Shown: positions 33,939 through 47,743, counted from the first letter of the stretch. The stretch: 64,000 nucleotides of DNA from Hofstenia miamia (GCA_004352715.1 SCFE01000077.1:1571120-1635119); one strand, 5' to 3'. Numbers and translations: made by a program. The notes: generated by a model not told the origin, from the sequence alone.

Positions 33939-34298
33939 TCAAAATTGTGTGAATACTTTATTTCTTTGTCGCTTGTAACTTTTTTCTAATTCTTCTTTAA
34001 TATATTTATCAAAAACATTGTTTGGGTATTCATTTTTTCTTAGGTCTGCTTTCAAATGAAATGTATACCCTACAAAAAATATAATTTGAGTACCAAACTT
34101 AATACCAAGATCATATTTAGCCATAAATGTTTCAGAACCAGCTCCTGAACTAGCTCTTAATTCAGCTGGATTTACGAGTCCTGATTGACCCACACTCAGG
34201 CACATTGCCGCCAATCTGAACAAACTCTTATTTATAAGAAAATACAGTATACAATGCAGTATAGTTAAGAAATACAGCAATTCATGTTTAGTGTTCAT
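33939..34298 (-). CDS. Unrecognised 119-codon open frame
   Basis: It starts MNTKHELLY, has a hydrophobic stretch (FLTILHCILYFLINKSLF) and a polar Lys/Arg-rich C-terminus (YIKEELEKSYKRQRNKVF). No family was recognised. It lies between a LINE and a hAT fragment, so it may be part of a transposon, a chance frame in a less AT-rich patch, or an exon. It is listed because the length is notable for this base composition. Confidence 0.25.
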   Translation of the reverse strand: MNTKHELLYFLTILHCILYFLINKSLFRLAAMCLSVGQSGLVNPAELRASSGAGSETFMAKYDLGIKFGTQIIFFVGYTFHLKADLRKNEYPNNVFDKYIKEELEKSYKRQRNKVFTQF

Positions 34299-34370
34299 GG
34301 GTGCCTATTGGGGGTTTTGCGGGATTCAGTGATATGTTAGTGGAATTCCATGGAAGAGGGATCAATTCAT

Positions 34371-34520
34371 TGTGTTGCCACAAAAGTATTCTCTCCTGGT
34401 GCTAATGTAGAGAGTTCTTTCAGCAAATATTGTAACATTCTAACACAATGACGAACAAACATGATGGAAAAACTCGTCAAAGCCCCAATTTATTATGATC
34501 AACAATGTGTAATTGAATTC
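34371..34520 (+). pseudogene. hAT transposase dimerisation-domain fragment
   Basis: VFSPGANVESSFSKYCNILTQ, a TGA, then RTNMMEKLVKAPIYYDQQ. This resembles the C-terminal dimerisation motif of hAT transposases (Ala-x-x-Glu-x-x-Phe-Ser-x-x-x-x-Ile-Leu ... Arg). No other part of the transposase is seen nearby. Confidence 0.6.
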
Positions 34521-34686
34521 ACATTCCTCTGAATATATCACCGTCTTTTACTTTAGCAGTAAACGCAGAATTCTTCAAGAAAATGGAAAAGCATAGCATA
34601 GGTTGTTACGATTTGACATAAATTGACCCTAGCTATCAACAAACTTTACCCATTCGGAATACTGCCTAGTATGAGACCACACAAAT

Positions 34687-34687
34687 A

Positions 34688-34727
<40 letters not shown>

Positions 34728-34971
34728 ATTATAACNNNNNNNNNNNNNNNNNNNNNNNNNNNNNNNNNNNNNNNNNNNNNNNNNNNNNNNNNNNNNNNNN
34801 NNNNNNNNNNNNNNNNNNNNNNNNNNNNNNNNNNNNNNNNNNNNNNNNNNNNNNNNNNNNNNNNNNNNNNNNNNNNNNNNNNNNNNNNNNNNNNNNNNNN
34901 NNNNNNNNNNNNNNNNNNNNNNNNNNNNNNNNNNNNNNNNNNNNNNNNNNNNTATATATATATATATATAT
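34687..34971. repeat. (TA)n microsatellite interrupted by a 217-N gap
   Basis: TA runs lie on both sides of 34736-34952 (N). The short sequence TGATATTATAAC follows the TA run on both sides, so the gap probably joins two overlapping contig ends. Confidence 0.9.
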
Positions 34972-35003
34972 GATATTATAACAGAACTGTGATGCAGGCT
35001 CAA

Positions 35004-37006
35004 TTAAGAGAGATAAATAGATGAATTTAAGAAATATATTTATCATATGGTGCCTGATTAGAATACAAAAGCACAACAATACTGTAAATACAAATTTTTT
35101 AACTGATATTATTCCTCCGTAGAAATTGGGTTTGGGATTGAATCACCAAGAATTGAAATTGGAATTGAAGAATTGAATTAAATTGAAATCCCTGAGTTCG
35201 AAGCTCAAATAACTTCTTGGTTTGTATCTCGTTTCGCTGCAGGAGAAACGGTGCTCTCAACTACTATTAATTTTATTGTTTTTATTTTGTATTCCCACAT
35301 ATTTAATGTATTAAAGTCTATTATTATATTTATTAATATTTGTATGAAAATTGGATTTAGTTTGACTTGTTGTACATGTATGTGTGTAAGTCTTTGAAAA
35401 ACATTGTTTAAATTTATTAAAGTACAGACGATGCATTTGCGATTACGCCTGATACATTTAATACTGTGGATGTAATTTTGTGAATTGCATAAATTCAGGA
35501 TGTATTCTTAAGGATTTAGTACATATGATCGAACGTAATCTTATTTGTTTTCCAGATTACAGGTAGCTTGCTTTTTCTCTTGTTTTAATAAGAGCAGCGT
35601 AATATTGAGTGTTTAATAGTTTCATTCACTCGGCATTTCAAAGTCCACTATTTAGATATTAAGCGACAATGCCCTGTGATTATTTGTGTACATAAACTCG
35701 TTATAGAGAAAGGGCTGAAAGTTGGCATACATTTAAATTGAAAATTTTTTATTGAAGGAATTTATTTTTCGAAGCATTCAAAATAAATTGTTCAGTGTCC
35801 AGCATCATGATGTATTCGCAATTTACCATGGAAACGACTTTCAACAGAATGATTACCTTGAAGTGAGACAATTTTAAGCTTGAGACCTGAAACTGTTATA
35901 GCTTTGGTGGCCTCAACACTTTCAAAAGTTATACAGATCGCATTGCAAAGGTAACTTGAATGTGAATAAATGTACGCTAAATGGTTTTAATGCACAAACG
36001 CTTTCCCCAATTGGAATTCTAAATGCAAACTTTGAAAATTAATGCCCAATACAATTTTTAAGGTCGGCTGATGAAATACAATCTAAAAAATCGCAATTTT
36101 CATAAACGTCCAATTAATATGAATTTGTATTTTGTGTAATGCTATTAACATGTTGATTAAAATTTGCTTTGGGGTAAAAAGTAATACTGAAAATTTCTAT
36201 CGGTTTCAATTGAAATTTAGATGCACTAAGGATTAATCATACTTAGGGAGGGGGACAGCCGAGATTATTCTTCCTCCTTGAATTTGAATTTATATTATTA
36301 AATACATAACTGAAAACTTATTATTATATGATTTCCTATTAATATTATTCGAATTTGGGTATATTTTGTAGTGCTCATGTTCAAATTGATTTCGGCCTAT
36401 TATTGTTGATTCTGATAATTTTCCTAACATACAGACACTGTAACGAAACATTATTAATTTAGGGCTCCTGCTTTTGGAGACCTGCTTTCAGTAAAATTCT
36501 GTAGCAATGTGAAAGCATTGCAATATTTAAATTTGCCATATTCTTACCAATTATTCAATAATTATTTTATAAAAAATTTGTTATATTGACTAGGCTACAT
36601 GTATGTGAAAATTAAAACTTGTTAACAACATACTATGCAGGAAAGTTAGATTGAATATTACTGATGAATTCGAAATATGTTACACAATGACACTTATAAA
36701 ACCTATATAATCTATTTATGTTATTGTACGTATCTTCGAGGTTTCTTGCATTGCAACACTTTTTGTGCATATTGATTGTCGCATGCATCGACATTCGAAT
36801 TTAAAGATGTAATTGTATAAATGATCACTTTTTACAAGGTATTATATCAACTACATATGGTAGATTTTGATTAGGCTTTAATATCTTGTATTTTTATTAT
36901 TGGTCGTGTAGCTCTTGATAGTGGACTTCGATAACATGATGTCGATGTACTAGATATTTGGTTTTACTTAATAGGCCGTTAAAAGTTAAATTATTTACTG
37001 AATCGT
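35004..37006. other. Noncoding AT-rich stretch
   Basis: No open frame of note, no repeat structure and no RNA gene recognised. Confidence 0.5.
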
Positions 37007-37014
37007 ATTCATTG

Positions 37015-37723
37015 CAGAGTGACCGGCGGGTCAATGGGTCCCGGGTCACCGTGTCCATCAAGTAACTGTGTTTGAGCGGGTCGGTGGGTCACTAAGTCTA
37101 CTGGCATTCAGTTGACCCCCGGAATTTCGGGTAGGATTCGGGTACGTGCTTAAAAAATCGGTTCGGTTTTCGGTTCCATATTCTGTATCCTATTCCAACT
37201 CTGTACCCGACCCGACTAGCGCTGATGCGCAACTCGACTCATTCAAAGAAATATTGTTAGTATAATTCACAAAAAATGTTTTAATATATAATTATCAATA
37301 ATAACATTACGAAATCAATAATAAAATACAAAAATAATTGAAAATCTTTAAAAATTTTAAAATTCAAATGTTTCACTTATGAAATTATTCCTTAAATCTA
37401 CTAGTGTTCTCCCATCCCAATGATTATAAATGGTCCATGATCCGACCCATATAAGAGTGACCCACAACCCGACCTCACCAGTCTATTTTTGACCCGATCT
37501 GTGGGTCGGGTAGGACCGGGTTGACCCATTTCCCACCCTGATCACAAATATGTAAGTATCAAATGTTCTTGATAATGACTAACATCAAATTAATTCGAAA
37601 GATCAACAAAGTTTTACGTCCGTGAGTGCCGCTTGTCAATCATATGTTAACATTTAGCGCCGTCGCCGGGTCTCCTCGCCAATGGGTCACTGGGTCAAAA
37701 AATATGATCCGGCAGTCACTCTG
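37015..37723. mobile_element. Non-autonomous hAT-like MITE rich in GGGTC
   Basis: The 709-bp element has ends CAGAGTGACCGGCGG and, from the right, CAGAGTGACTGCCGG. It is flanked by ATTCATTG (37007-37014) and ATTCACTG (37724-37731), an 8-bp target duplication with one mismatch. Inside, many GGGTC/GACCC pentamers occur near both ends, plausible transposase-binding sites, around an AT-rich core. There is no coding capacity. Confidence 0.8.
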
Positions 37724-37731
37724 ATTCACTG

Positions 37732-39719
37732 GCTTAATATTCATGGCGTAAATTTGCGGTTTTTATATTATTAGCCCTTAAGTGCATAACTTATTTATAT
37801 CAACTTTAAATAATCACATGGGTCATTTTAACCCATAATGCAAATGATAATTTATTTAAGAAAATTTAAGATAGTAAAATCGTAAATAGCGTACTGGATC
37901 AATTTGACTCTGGTTTTGCACTTAAAGATTAAGAAATGGCAATATTTTTATATTTTCTTTTTTATAGTTAATTCTGATAGTACAAGTATATATAATCAAC
38001 ATGTTGATCATAAAGTGTATTAATTAGTGACGGTTATTCGATTGTAAAAATTACAAATACTTCGATTAATTACGTTTTTAATCAATACATCTTTATTTGC
38101 ATTAATGCTTACTATGGATGGAACTAGTGAATGAGACGTCATTAACTTGATTTATAATGAGTCTTTGAATTTGCTTTGATATTTAAAATCTGTGGACACA
38201 GAAATATGCTTTATATAGTTGAATGTTTAATTGCCAAAAAATGGGTAGTTGAACTCGCAAAGTTTGAAATTATGTTGTATAACTTTGACCGAAATCCTTA
38301 GTGTCAGGCAATGTAATCGAGGGATGTGAGTTTGTGTATGCTTGCAAATTGTTGGAGGCAAAAGCATGGCACTTTAATATTTCAATTACGTAAATGGCAT
38401 TAATTGGGCTCTTATAGATATGCAGTCAAGCATCATTTGTGAATTGTAACAATGTCACTTTCCTACATACCTATTTTTTTAAATATTATCCTTCCTAATA
38501 TGACATAATAAATAAATATTTCAAACTGTCTATTTTCAAAAAGCACAGTTCTGTTGACGTTATCTTAGTTTTCAGATCTAAAAAAATTATTTTAGTTCGG
38601 GAATGTAGTTTTAAGTTCAAGCTGCCTTATTTTAATTGCTTTGTGATCAGCTTAGATGTGGTTGTACAAGAATACCGTGTAAATAGTGCCTTGCAGAACT
38701 ATACAAATTTATGCTTAAAATCTTTAAGCTATTCATTTCTTATTTATTTCATTTTCAAATAAATATATTCAAAACTACGCGTAAGTCCGAACAGGATATT
38801 CAGAGCAAGACAAGTGCAGATAAATTCCAGGGATTGCAGGACAGTTTGCTATCGAATGACTTGCCATTCTTCAGCAGGCCTACCTAGTGAAAGACTTTTC
38901 TTGTCCTTCTATTTTATAGCAAATAAGTTTAGATCTTACTGAAACGATGAAGGCGTAGATACAGTATATTGTTACATAAGAAATTGACAGACGTTAGTTT
39001 CACTTATTATTTTACTTTTAGAAAACATTTGGTATACTTTTGCGCTATCTAGGGATATATTTTTTCACCAAGCGATATAATAATAATTTATTTTAGTCGA
39101 AATTATTATTTAATTTTGCTAGTTTGGATGAAATAATATTTTGATAAAATGCTGTAAATTTAAGGACTTTTCAACCCTATGGAGAGTAAGCAATTGAAGT
39201 GGGCTAGTAGAGGGCCTAAATAGTCTAAAAATGGTACGATCCTATTAGTTGCGGGTTTGTTCAGCTACAGGTACTCCATATTTTTTTCAAAAAATCGCTG
39301 CATCTACATTAATTTGCAGCCGTTACCTTAATTATTTTTGGATTATTTGTCATTCATAGAAAAGCAAATTTGAGCGACAATCCAAGTATTTTAAGAAGAA
39401 AGATACACGTACATTAATGTAGCAATCTCTTGTTAAGCAATCTCTTGTTATATATTCTCTACTTCGTCAATTCTCAGAATTTGCTGCACCTAAATCACTG
39501 TGCTGAATTATATTTAAAAGCCAAGTTCTTTTTACACAACATTCTCTCTGCACATTTAATTTTTATTCCCATTTATCTTTTTTGTATAGACATCCTCTGC
39601 CAATCTACAATTCTTGTTGTGTATTTTTGTTTTTTATAAAATGTATTAATGTTAGTGCTTTCTACAATATATAGAAAAAGTGTAAAAGAAATCGCTATTA
39701 AGTACTAAGTGTTTATTAT
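37732..39719. other. Noncoding AT-rich stretch
   Basis: Only short frames are present (for example 39430-39639). No recognised gene, RNA or repeat. Confidence 0.5.
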
Positions 39720-40735
39720 TTTATTATTACATTACTTCTCACAGCTTCATGCTGGTATCCCTCTCAGCTCGGGGAACTCCCCAGTTCCCAGGGAGTCTGA
39801 GAGCTTTCATCAGGACTCTAACTGTACCTAACTATGCTGCCTTCTGTGCTACCACTGCTCCCACTTTGGTACTCCCAACTCCTCCAAGTATCTCTTATGT
39901 TTCTTAATCACTGTTCCAAGTGCTCCTACAACTACTAGGGCTACTTCAACCTTCTTCAACCTCCACAGCCTTTCTATTTCCTCTGCGAACTCTCAATACT
40001 TGTCTATCTTCTCTTTCTCCTTGCTTTTTACATTCCTGTCCTTTGGTACTGCTATGTCTATCACTGTTCCCAATCTTTTCTTTTTGTCTACCACTACTAT
40101 GTTTGGCCTCCTTGCTTCTATTACCTTGCTTGTCTGTATGTTGAAGTCCCACAGTATCTTAACATTCTCATTCTCTGACTCCCTGTGGCTTGTGCTCATA
40201 CCACTTGTCTCCTGCTTCTAACCCATGCTGCCTGCTCAAGCTATTCTTTCCTTCACTCTCAGTTCTTATCTTCCTTAACACCTTAGTGACCTCCAGTAGG
40301 GACCCCTTAGGTTGCTCTTCTCCATATTCCTTTAGCCCTAGTGCTTCTGCTTCTACAGTTTCCTCTACACTTAGCAGTCTTTTAAGTTGAATGCTCTCTC
40401 TGCTGCTAGTATCTTCCTTGTCTCCCTGTCTAATTCCCTCAGTTCATTCTTGGTCCACCCAACTATTCCTGCTGAATATCTCAACACCGGTATCGCCCAT
40501 GTATTAATTGCCTTTATACTATTCTGCTCATTTAATGCTGACTTCTGTAGTACTTTCTTACTCTCCTCTTGTATTCTTTTCTTAACCTCGTCTTAATTTC
40601 CTCATGATCTATTCTATCTTTCTCTATCACACCTAAGTACTTATACCCGTCTTTGACTTCCTCAATCTCATCCCCACTGCTCGTCCTCAAACCATCTCCA
40701 TCTATGCACTTGCCTCTGCTCACTTGTTATTATTA
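39720..40735 (-). pseudogene. LINE reverse transcriptase, C-terminal third, 5' truncated
   Basis: The minus strand reads MSRGKCIDGDG, VKDGYKYLGV, then in other frames WAIPVLRYSAGIVGWTKNEL, LDRETRKIL, VKILWDFNIQTSKVIEARRP, VVDKKKR, VVGALGTVIKKHKRYLEELG and LGTVRVLMKAL. This order belongs to a LINE group common in marine invertebrates and fish, whose polymerase ends with an RNase-H-like or linker region and this short helical tail. Several stops and shifts. The 3' tail is AATAATAA-type and the 5' end adjoins a TAA repeat at 40724-40745. Relatively high GC marks it off from its surroundings. Confidence 0.8.
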
Positions 40736-40939
40736 TTATATTAATATTTATTAAACTAAATATTTTACAAGGATTGAAATGAAATTATATATTAGTACCA
40801 TAAAAATTAACAGCAATGTTTTAAAATTACAAATAAATTGATAAAATAAAAAGTAGATATTGAAGCTAATAATGAGCAAACTGTTATAAATTAATTTCTT
40901 GTGGAACTTGATAAGTACCTTTCAAGACGAAAGTGACCA

Positions 40940-41995
40940 GAAAGACTTCATCCTGAACGAGGAAGACGATCGGGAATTAAATCATTGAGATTATGGGATT
41001 TTGAGATCAATTCATTGAAAAGCTTCATTGCCAAGTGAATTCTTCTATATTTTATAATAATTTGTGATTCTCTACAATCAGCCATCATTTTAAAAACCCG
41101 ATTAATTATCCTCTGGAGTTTACAGTCGGGAGAGATAGGGAGCACCACATAAAGTTGAGATCCATAGTCAATTATTGACAAAACTAGAGATGAAAAAATT
41201 GTATGTAAAAAAGTTGCTATTTGTGTAATTTCTGAGTTGTCTAAGACAAAATAAATTATGCTAAGCTTTTTTACATGCTTCCTCAACACGTTCTTTCCAT
41301 TTAAGTTTCGAGGTTAACGTAACTCCTAGAAGCTTTTAGCTTATAACAATTGGAGCTGATGAGGGCAGATCAATTTCACAACTTCCAAATAGCACTTGCC
41401 ATGATTTGTTAAAGTTAATCCTAACCATCTTCTTTGTGGCCCAACTTTCGATGTTACCAAATTCAAACGAAATTTCGGGTGCATTCTTAGGAATAGGAAT
41501 AATGAAGCTGATGTATATAAGGATAATGCTAATTCCTTTATAAAATCTAAGTCCCTTTAATTCATTCTAGTTTTTCTGCAAGAATAGAATTAGTAACTTA
41601 TTTTTTCAGTTAGTTAAATTTCAGGGTAGCTTTAAGCAACAAATTCCATTATCGTAGTGCAGTGCTTATTAAAAATACTTGCATCTAATAACTATATTAT
41701 ATAGTGCAAAACATTTTTTAAAAAATTTGACTTGATATTATTTGAAGAAATGAAATATCTGCAATGAATCCTACAGTTGTTTTCTTCGTTTCTTATCGCC
41801 TTTTGAGAGCTTCATCCAAATATAATAAATGACATCATCGTTTACTGCAATAGTTTTTAGATTATACTTTACGTTCTGATTTAAGTCATTAATATTCACA
41901 TAGAATAGCAAATCATGTAACATTGAGTCCTGAGGTACTCCTGAATTCACAGCATCAGTGCCTGGATTCTAATACAACGGGCAGCACGGAATAAG
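40940..41995 (-). pseudogene. CR1/jockey-like reverse transcriptase fragment
   Basis: The minus strand, in broken frames, reads SGVPQDSMLHDLLFYVNINDL (from SGVPQGSVLGPLLF-type motifs), IAVNDDVIYYI (catalytic box with both Asp kept), INFNKSWQVLF, KLLGVTL, KWKERVEEACKK and, at 41289-40948, the thumb SSLVLSIIDYGSQLYVVLP. It is a different family from the fragment at 39720-40735. Stops are frequent. Confidence 0.75.
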
Positions 41996-43146
41996 CATGG
42001 CTCAGTTGCAACAATAATTAAATTATAAATCAGGAGCTCAATTTTTACTTTTAAATAGGTAGTTATGGATTTATTCAATGAGGCAGCTAAATTTTTTCAC
42101 TATGAGTAGTTATCAATAATGATGAGAGTAGGCTAGAAGCTTTTACAACCATCTTTTCTGATGTTTTTGTCAACATGATTCAGAGGAGGGGGTGAGTAAC
42201 TCTTTATTTTATTCATAGCTCCTGGAATTAATGTCCGCTGATTAAAATTTTTGTGACTTTTAATATTTAAGTATTAAGCAATGTGAACTTCCAAAAATAT
42301 AACAATTTTGTGCTAAAATCTTGCTACTAGAAATGGCTATCAATTTCTGGAAGGTCGCGAAAATTATGATGACTTCAAGTAATTTCGGCCTATTTCTGTA
42401 CAATTAACCCATAGAGCTACCCCTGTGTGGATTATAACATCAAAAAACTAATGCAACTGCCTTCTCATTTTAAGGAAAAATCGCTATTTTTTCTGACATT
42501 TGCAAAAAAATGCTGACGTTATCACAGGAATATGAAGATTGCACAAGAAATTGAAATTTCACATCATGGTCTAGCTATATCCCCAATATTAGCTAGAAAG
42601 ATAATAGGGGTGAGTTTTACCCACCTCTTGAATAAGGGGTCCTCCACCAGAATAAGGTTAATCATACAATCGAATACTTGTAAGGTCTACTTATATTGCG
42701 TGAAATTTGGATTTAGAACTATGTCAAAACTTGAATTGTGAGTTGGAAATTCTAATTTTAATTGAAAGCTTGGACTAGGATCTCTTTTACTGCTGCACTT
42801 TGTAATCCTTCTGTTTACTAACTAATGCTGCATAGTAAGCATTTTTAAAATGTGAATTTTTAACAATTTCTAGGAAAAGAAACCAAGCCAAACATAAATA
42901 TTGAATCTATAAATAGAATACAAATTAAATTGAATTCTCGCTAACCATGATCTACTAAATATTTAGTAGGTCAAGTTCTTACCCTTGGAAACAGTCTTCA
43001 TTAATTGAGTGTGGGAATGAAAGAACTAAGACAAAATTAATTTCACAAGGAAAATCAGATAAAGTGCAATTGATTTATGAAACAAAATTTATCTAAAATT
43101 CAGGATTTCCCTATTCTTGACTTTGGATGCCATGCTATACTTTTAG
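41996..43146. other. Noncoding stretch
   Basis: No gene recognised. The small frame 42532-42741 has no supporting motif. Confidence 0.45.
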
Positions 43147-44000
43147 ATGAACACTGCATTTCACTCATTTTCTGTTGAGCAATATATGAGCTATGATTGC
43201 AGGAAATATGTTTTTGGTGACTTCAAGAAATTGACTATTTCTTGCATCCCTTGTAATTACTATTATAAAACTATATTAGATATTCTAGTTTCAATAAATC
43301 TTAATCGAATAGTTCATCAAAAAACTCATATTCAAGGGAATATTTATGATTTAATATTCACTAATGACAAAAATTTAGAAATCAGTTTTACAAAAAATTC
43401 TATTGAATTTACAGACCATTACTCTATTATCGAAGAAACAAATTTTGTTTGTTTCATTTTAAATCATTTTGAAAGTTGTACAAACAATAATACAACATCA
43501 TTTAAATCAATTTTCTCTAAAGGTATTGAACTATTTATTTTTGATATTGATTATTATATTTCTGATTGGTACAACTCTATAGAAATGATTGTAAATTCCA
43601 ATTGCTTCAGTAAAACGAGAAAAAGGGGCAATATTACCAAGTTATTATTCTTCTCATACAGTCAATTTATACAATAAATGCAAAAGTTGTCATAAAAGGC
43701 ATGAAAAATATAAAACTAAGACAAACTACGTAAAACTGTGTCGATTTCAAAAACTCTATTGAAAGTTAAAATTCGAACAATTTGATGCTTTGCAAAGAAT
43801 GATGTTAACTCGTGCTGTCGATTCTAAATTTATTTATAAGTCTGCAAAAATGCAATTTCCAAGTATATGGAATAACGAAACAGTTAATAATAGCTTAGAC
43901 GTAGGAAATTTATTTAATAGATGTTTTGAATCTATTAAAAATTCACAAAATTCGATCTAATTTAAAATAAAGTCAACCTTATATATTTGATATTTGATTC
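43147..44000 (+). pseudogene. LINE endonuclease-to-linker fragment
   Basis: The frame 43147-43677 contains FGDFKKL (relic of GDFN), THIQGNIYDLIFTND and FTDHYSIIEE (relic of the Ser-Asp-His motif), the end of an APE endonuclease. Shifted frames then give the region that leads to the reverse transcriptase (RFQKLY, then RCFESIKNS near 43930). No polymerase motif is recognisable beyond. It lies on the opposite strand from the other CR1-like copies. Confidence 0.65.
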
Positions 44001-44879
44001 GTAATGAATTTTTGAATGTTCTAATGCCATGGTATGCAAATCAAGCAAATATATTAAGTTTTTTAAATTTTCAAAAGTGATGTATTTGGTGGATAAATTG
44101 GAAAAGCAAATATGCATCTTCACTTCAAACCTCAAATATATTACCAATATCCCTAAGAATTCAGTTAAATGATGTCTACTGCTTGATAGATCTTCTTTAG
44201 AATGCTGATTTCAATACATTACAAAACACATCTTTTCATTATTCTTCTAAATTTAGAGGCAAGAGTTATTTCTGTTAAAAAGAACGACTAAAGTTAAAAC
44301 TGATGATGATTTTTTTCATAGATAATGTAGACTGGCAAATTATTTATGTTGTAAACAACATCAATATTAATAAAAATAACTATTCATCATCAGTTCAATG
44401 AGTTTTTAAATAATCATTATGCTGAAACTCCAACTTGCAAAAGATATTTTTATTGTTTCTGCTCTCATTGTATTGCAATGGCTATAAAATTTTATTTACA
44501 TAGCTATGTAACTCTTTTGATGGCATAATAAATCTTCCTATTATTAATATTAATATTAAATACTTAAAAATGAATTTCAATAATTCCTAAGTATTAATTG
44601 AGCATTTTCAAATGAATGCCGACCTAATTATTTATCAAATTAGAGGCAAAAATGCTATTTGTTTACGTATATATACAGTATACGAAATATATGTTGGAAC
44701 CCTTATGTATTTTGTTCATAATTGGTATTTTACTGAGGGCAGAAACAAAATATACAAAGTACATGCCATTTAACTATGGTTTAGAACTTAATGAATATAA
44801 TAGTTGGAACTCACTGAAGAAATGTATATAACTTGTTGTAAGAATTGACAAATTAAAAACTGAACATAGATAAGCCTGA

Positions 44880-45260
44880 TTAAAGCATGGTGTTTGATAT
44901 GATTGTATTCAGCTTTTAAAACAGCTTGAAGCCTTCGAATATGAAAAAAAATTTCTTAATGAAAGCATCTGAAATTGAATACCAAATTGACCTTCCAAAG
45001 TTCTTTTAGATTTCGTGGATGCCTCTTCAGCAATTCAGCTTTCATCTTAGCCCACAATTATTCAATTAAAATTAAATCAGGCATCTGAACTGGTCACTCA
45101 GAATGAAGAGGCAACCTAATGCCTTGTATAAACTGTAAAAGCCTTGCAGTGTTCTCTGATTGATAGGATGACCTTTTGTTCAAGGATGGGAATTTAGTTT
45201 ACACCATTAAGATTTCTTCCCCCCTTAACAAGTTTCGAGTACTATCACTCTTGATGACTC
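44880..45260 (-). pseudogene. Tc1/mariner-like transposase C-terminal relic
   Basis: The minus strand reads VQMPDLILIE, a stop, then LWAKMKAELLKRHPRNLKEL. This resembles the third catalytic block (Pro-Asp-Leu-x-Pro-Ile-Glu-x-x-Trp) and the Lys-rich tail of Tc1-like transposases. An upstream ENTARLLQFIQGIRLPLHSE-like segment fits the block preceding it. Very decayed; the first two catalytic residues were not located. Confidence 0.5.
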
Positions 45261-47743
45261 TCAAACCATTAATGAACCACCACCAAACTTGATTGTGTTC
45301 TTGGTATATTAATTGTTAAAACGAGATTTAGCTGTGGAAGGAAGTCTAACACATATTTCTTCCTTACTATAGATCTAAATATTTTCTTCCTTAAAAAATA
45401 TTGTGTTAAAATTCTATCATCGAGAAGTGACACTGATGTTTTGTAAAATGAAGTAATTTGTTTTGCTCTGATTCACTTAAAAATGCTTGATTTGCTGCCA
45501 ACCTACCCTACAGACCAAATATATTTTAAAAAATTTTGCATTGGACGCAGGGTGCCTAAATTATACAGGTCCCTTTGACTGAACACATCTTACAGATCAG
45601 CTCCACTTTGAGTAAAGTTTGTGGGTATTAATGTGGGGTTGGGCTTTAGACTGCCGAACTAAGTGTCTGTGCGGCAGGAGTAACTTTTCGAAGGCAAACT
45701 GTTCGTTTCTTGGTGAAAGACGCTTTTCTAATTTGTAGATACTAATTGTTCGCAATACAGAACTTTTAATATAGTCAAATCACACGATATTTTGTTATGG
45801 GTCTTATCTTACCTTTTCAAGTGAATCATAAGCTCTCACTTCTCAGTGAAGTATTGTTTACCTGGAGTTACACTAATAAATTGTAGCAATAGTGAAATTA
45901 ACACTAATAGAATAGATTTAAATAATTTCTGTCAAAGGTTCCAACATTTAATTCAAGGTGCAGATGAATATAATGTCAATAAAGAGCCTGCAATTCAAGA
46001 TTTACTGCATAATTGAAAAAAATTGTTAGTATTTTGACTACATTGCGACTTCAATTGGCTGCATTAAAGTCATAAGGCATTTATGTTTGCAACTTTGCAA
46101 ACGCCACAATTTACGCATTTTGAGCATTGATTCCAACATAAATTAGCATACTGGATATTGAAATATTATAATACAATACAAATACGTGCATGTGAATTAA
46201 AACTTAAGATTAACATCTTAACCCACTTCAAACAGCGAATTCATATACAACCGCTATTTAAATAGTACATTTATATATTCGTATAAGTTGATATGGATTT
46301 GTTTTTTCGTTTATTCTGACATAATCCATCCCCTGATTAACTCTCAACACTAATTTATATGTTTTAGTTTTGTTTTTCTGCTTGAAACTTAATTTAGTAA
46401 ACAAAAATTCTGTGGCAAGCAAATATTTAATTATAAGGCTATTTGATTGGAATTAGAAATGACTTTTGCGCTAATTAATGTATCCAAACCCTAACTAATA
46501 AACCATCAATAATTAAATCATAAATATAAAACTGAATTGTTGAAACTTATCAACATGGCAAAAACCATCTTACGATCACATACAACAGCTTGGGCTTTAA
46601 ATCTATATGTCATAAGATTTTCTAAACATGATTTTACTCTTATTTTACATGAAATATTTTACAAACATGTGTGTATAATGTCCAAAAGGTCGTATACGGC
46701 AGCAATTTTGAACTTTTGATAGGAATGTGTGCAGACCTTAAGAACAAGAGAAAATATTATTTATTATAATGTGAGATTATGTTAATGATTTTGAAAAAAT
46801 TGGATAAAAATTACAAACTTGGTCATATATGGGTTAAATCATGAAATTTCTGCAACCGGATGTACGTTATATTCTAGCTCATGTTAAATTTTAATATCTT
46901 GTTGTCCTTAAACATAAAAGTCAATTTTAGAAATAATTAATACCGTAACTTTTTAGTACAAGGAGACAACAAAGCCATAGTTAATTAAATCTGCTAATAA
47001 CTAGAAATTTGTAGATGGAAATGGTAGTTTAGTACAATTATGCTAGCTTAGAACTTGAATTTTTATATCCTGATATATTAAATATTCATTGTTCTTAGTC
47101 CTAAAATCCAATTTTGTGATGCCGTAGAAATAGGTTTTTAATGCCTTCTGAGGGAATACGTCCTATGATGTCAATTAAACTTTCTAACAAAGAAATTAAC
47201 ACTGTACGAAAGTTATTATGCAAACGAAGTTTAATGTTGATAACTAATCATCATTAATTACTAGTTTTCGATGTCTTACTGATAATATTTTGGATTATTA
47301 TCCAATTTAGATTATTCATGGATTGCTATCTTTAAGAAAATAGCAATTCAGATCAATGTAGCTTACTCAAATGCCTATCCGGATGATAGTTGAAGAGACC
47401 TAATGAACTATATCTTTAATGCTTCCTCTACCTGTACTACATAGTGTAAGTATATATTAAAACTTGATTCGAAGATGACAATTCTACAAAGAATCATTGT
47501 ATACTATCTATTCTGATAATGCTCATTAAACATAATTTAAAATATTTATTTAACTGTTCCTACATTATTAAAAGTAATATACAAATTTTAATTTACAAAA
47601 TTAAAAAAGTATAAATAAATTTAATACTATATATTGAAGAGCTTTCACTTATGATTTCGATTAAAGAAACATTTGTGGGAGTACAATTTTGAATTAGAAC
47701 ATAATTGCAAATCTTTCCAATATTATAAATAAAGCGATGGATT
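45261..47743. other. Noncoding AT-rich stretch
   Basis: No gene or structured repeat recognised. The left end may still belong to the Tc1-like relic. Confidence 0.45.

Noticed and set aside
37015-37723. GGGTC pentamers as a possible satellite or telomere-like repeat
   Set aside because: Spacing is irregular and the segment has transposon ends with a target duplication.
39920-40596. Plus-strand frames rich in Leu, Ser and Cys
   Set aside because: They are antisense shadows of the minus-strand LINE polymerase fragment.
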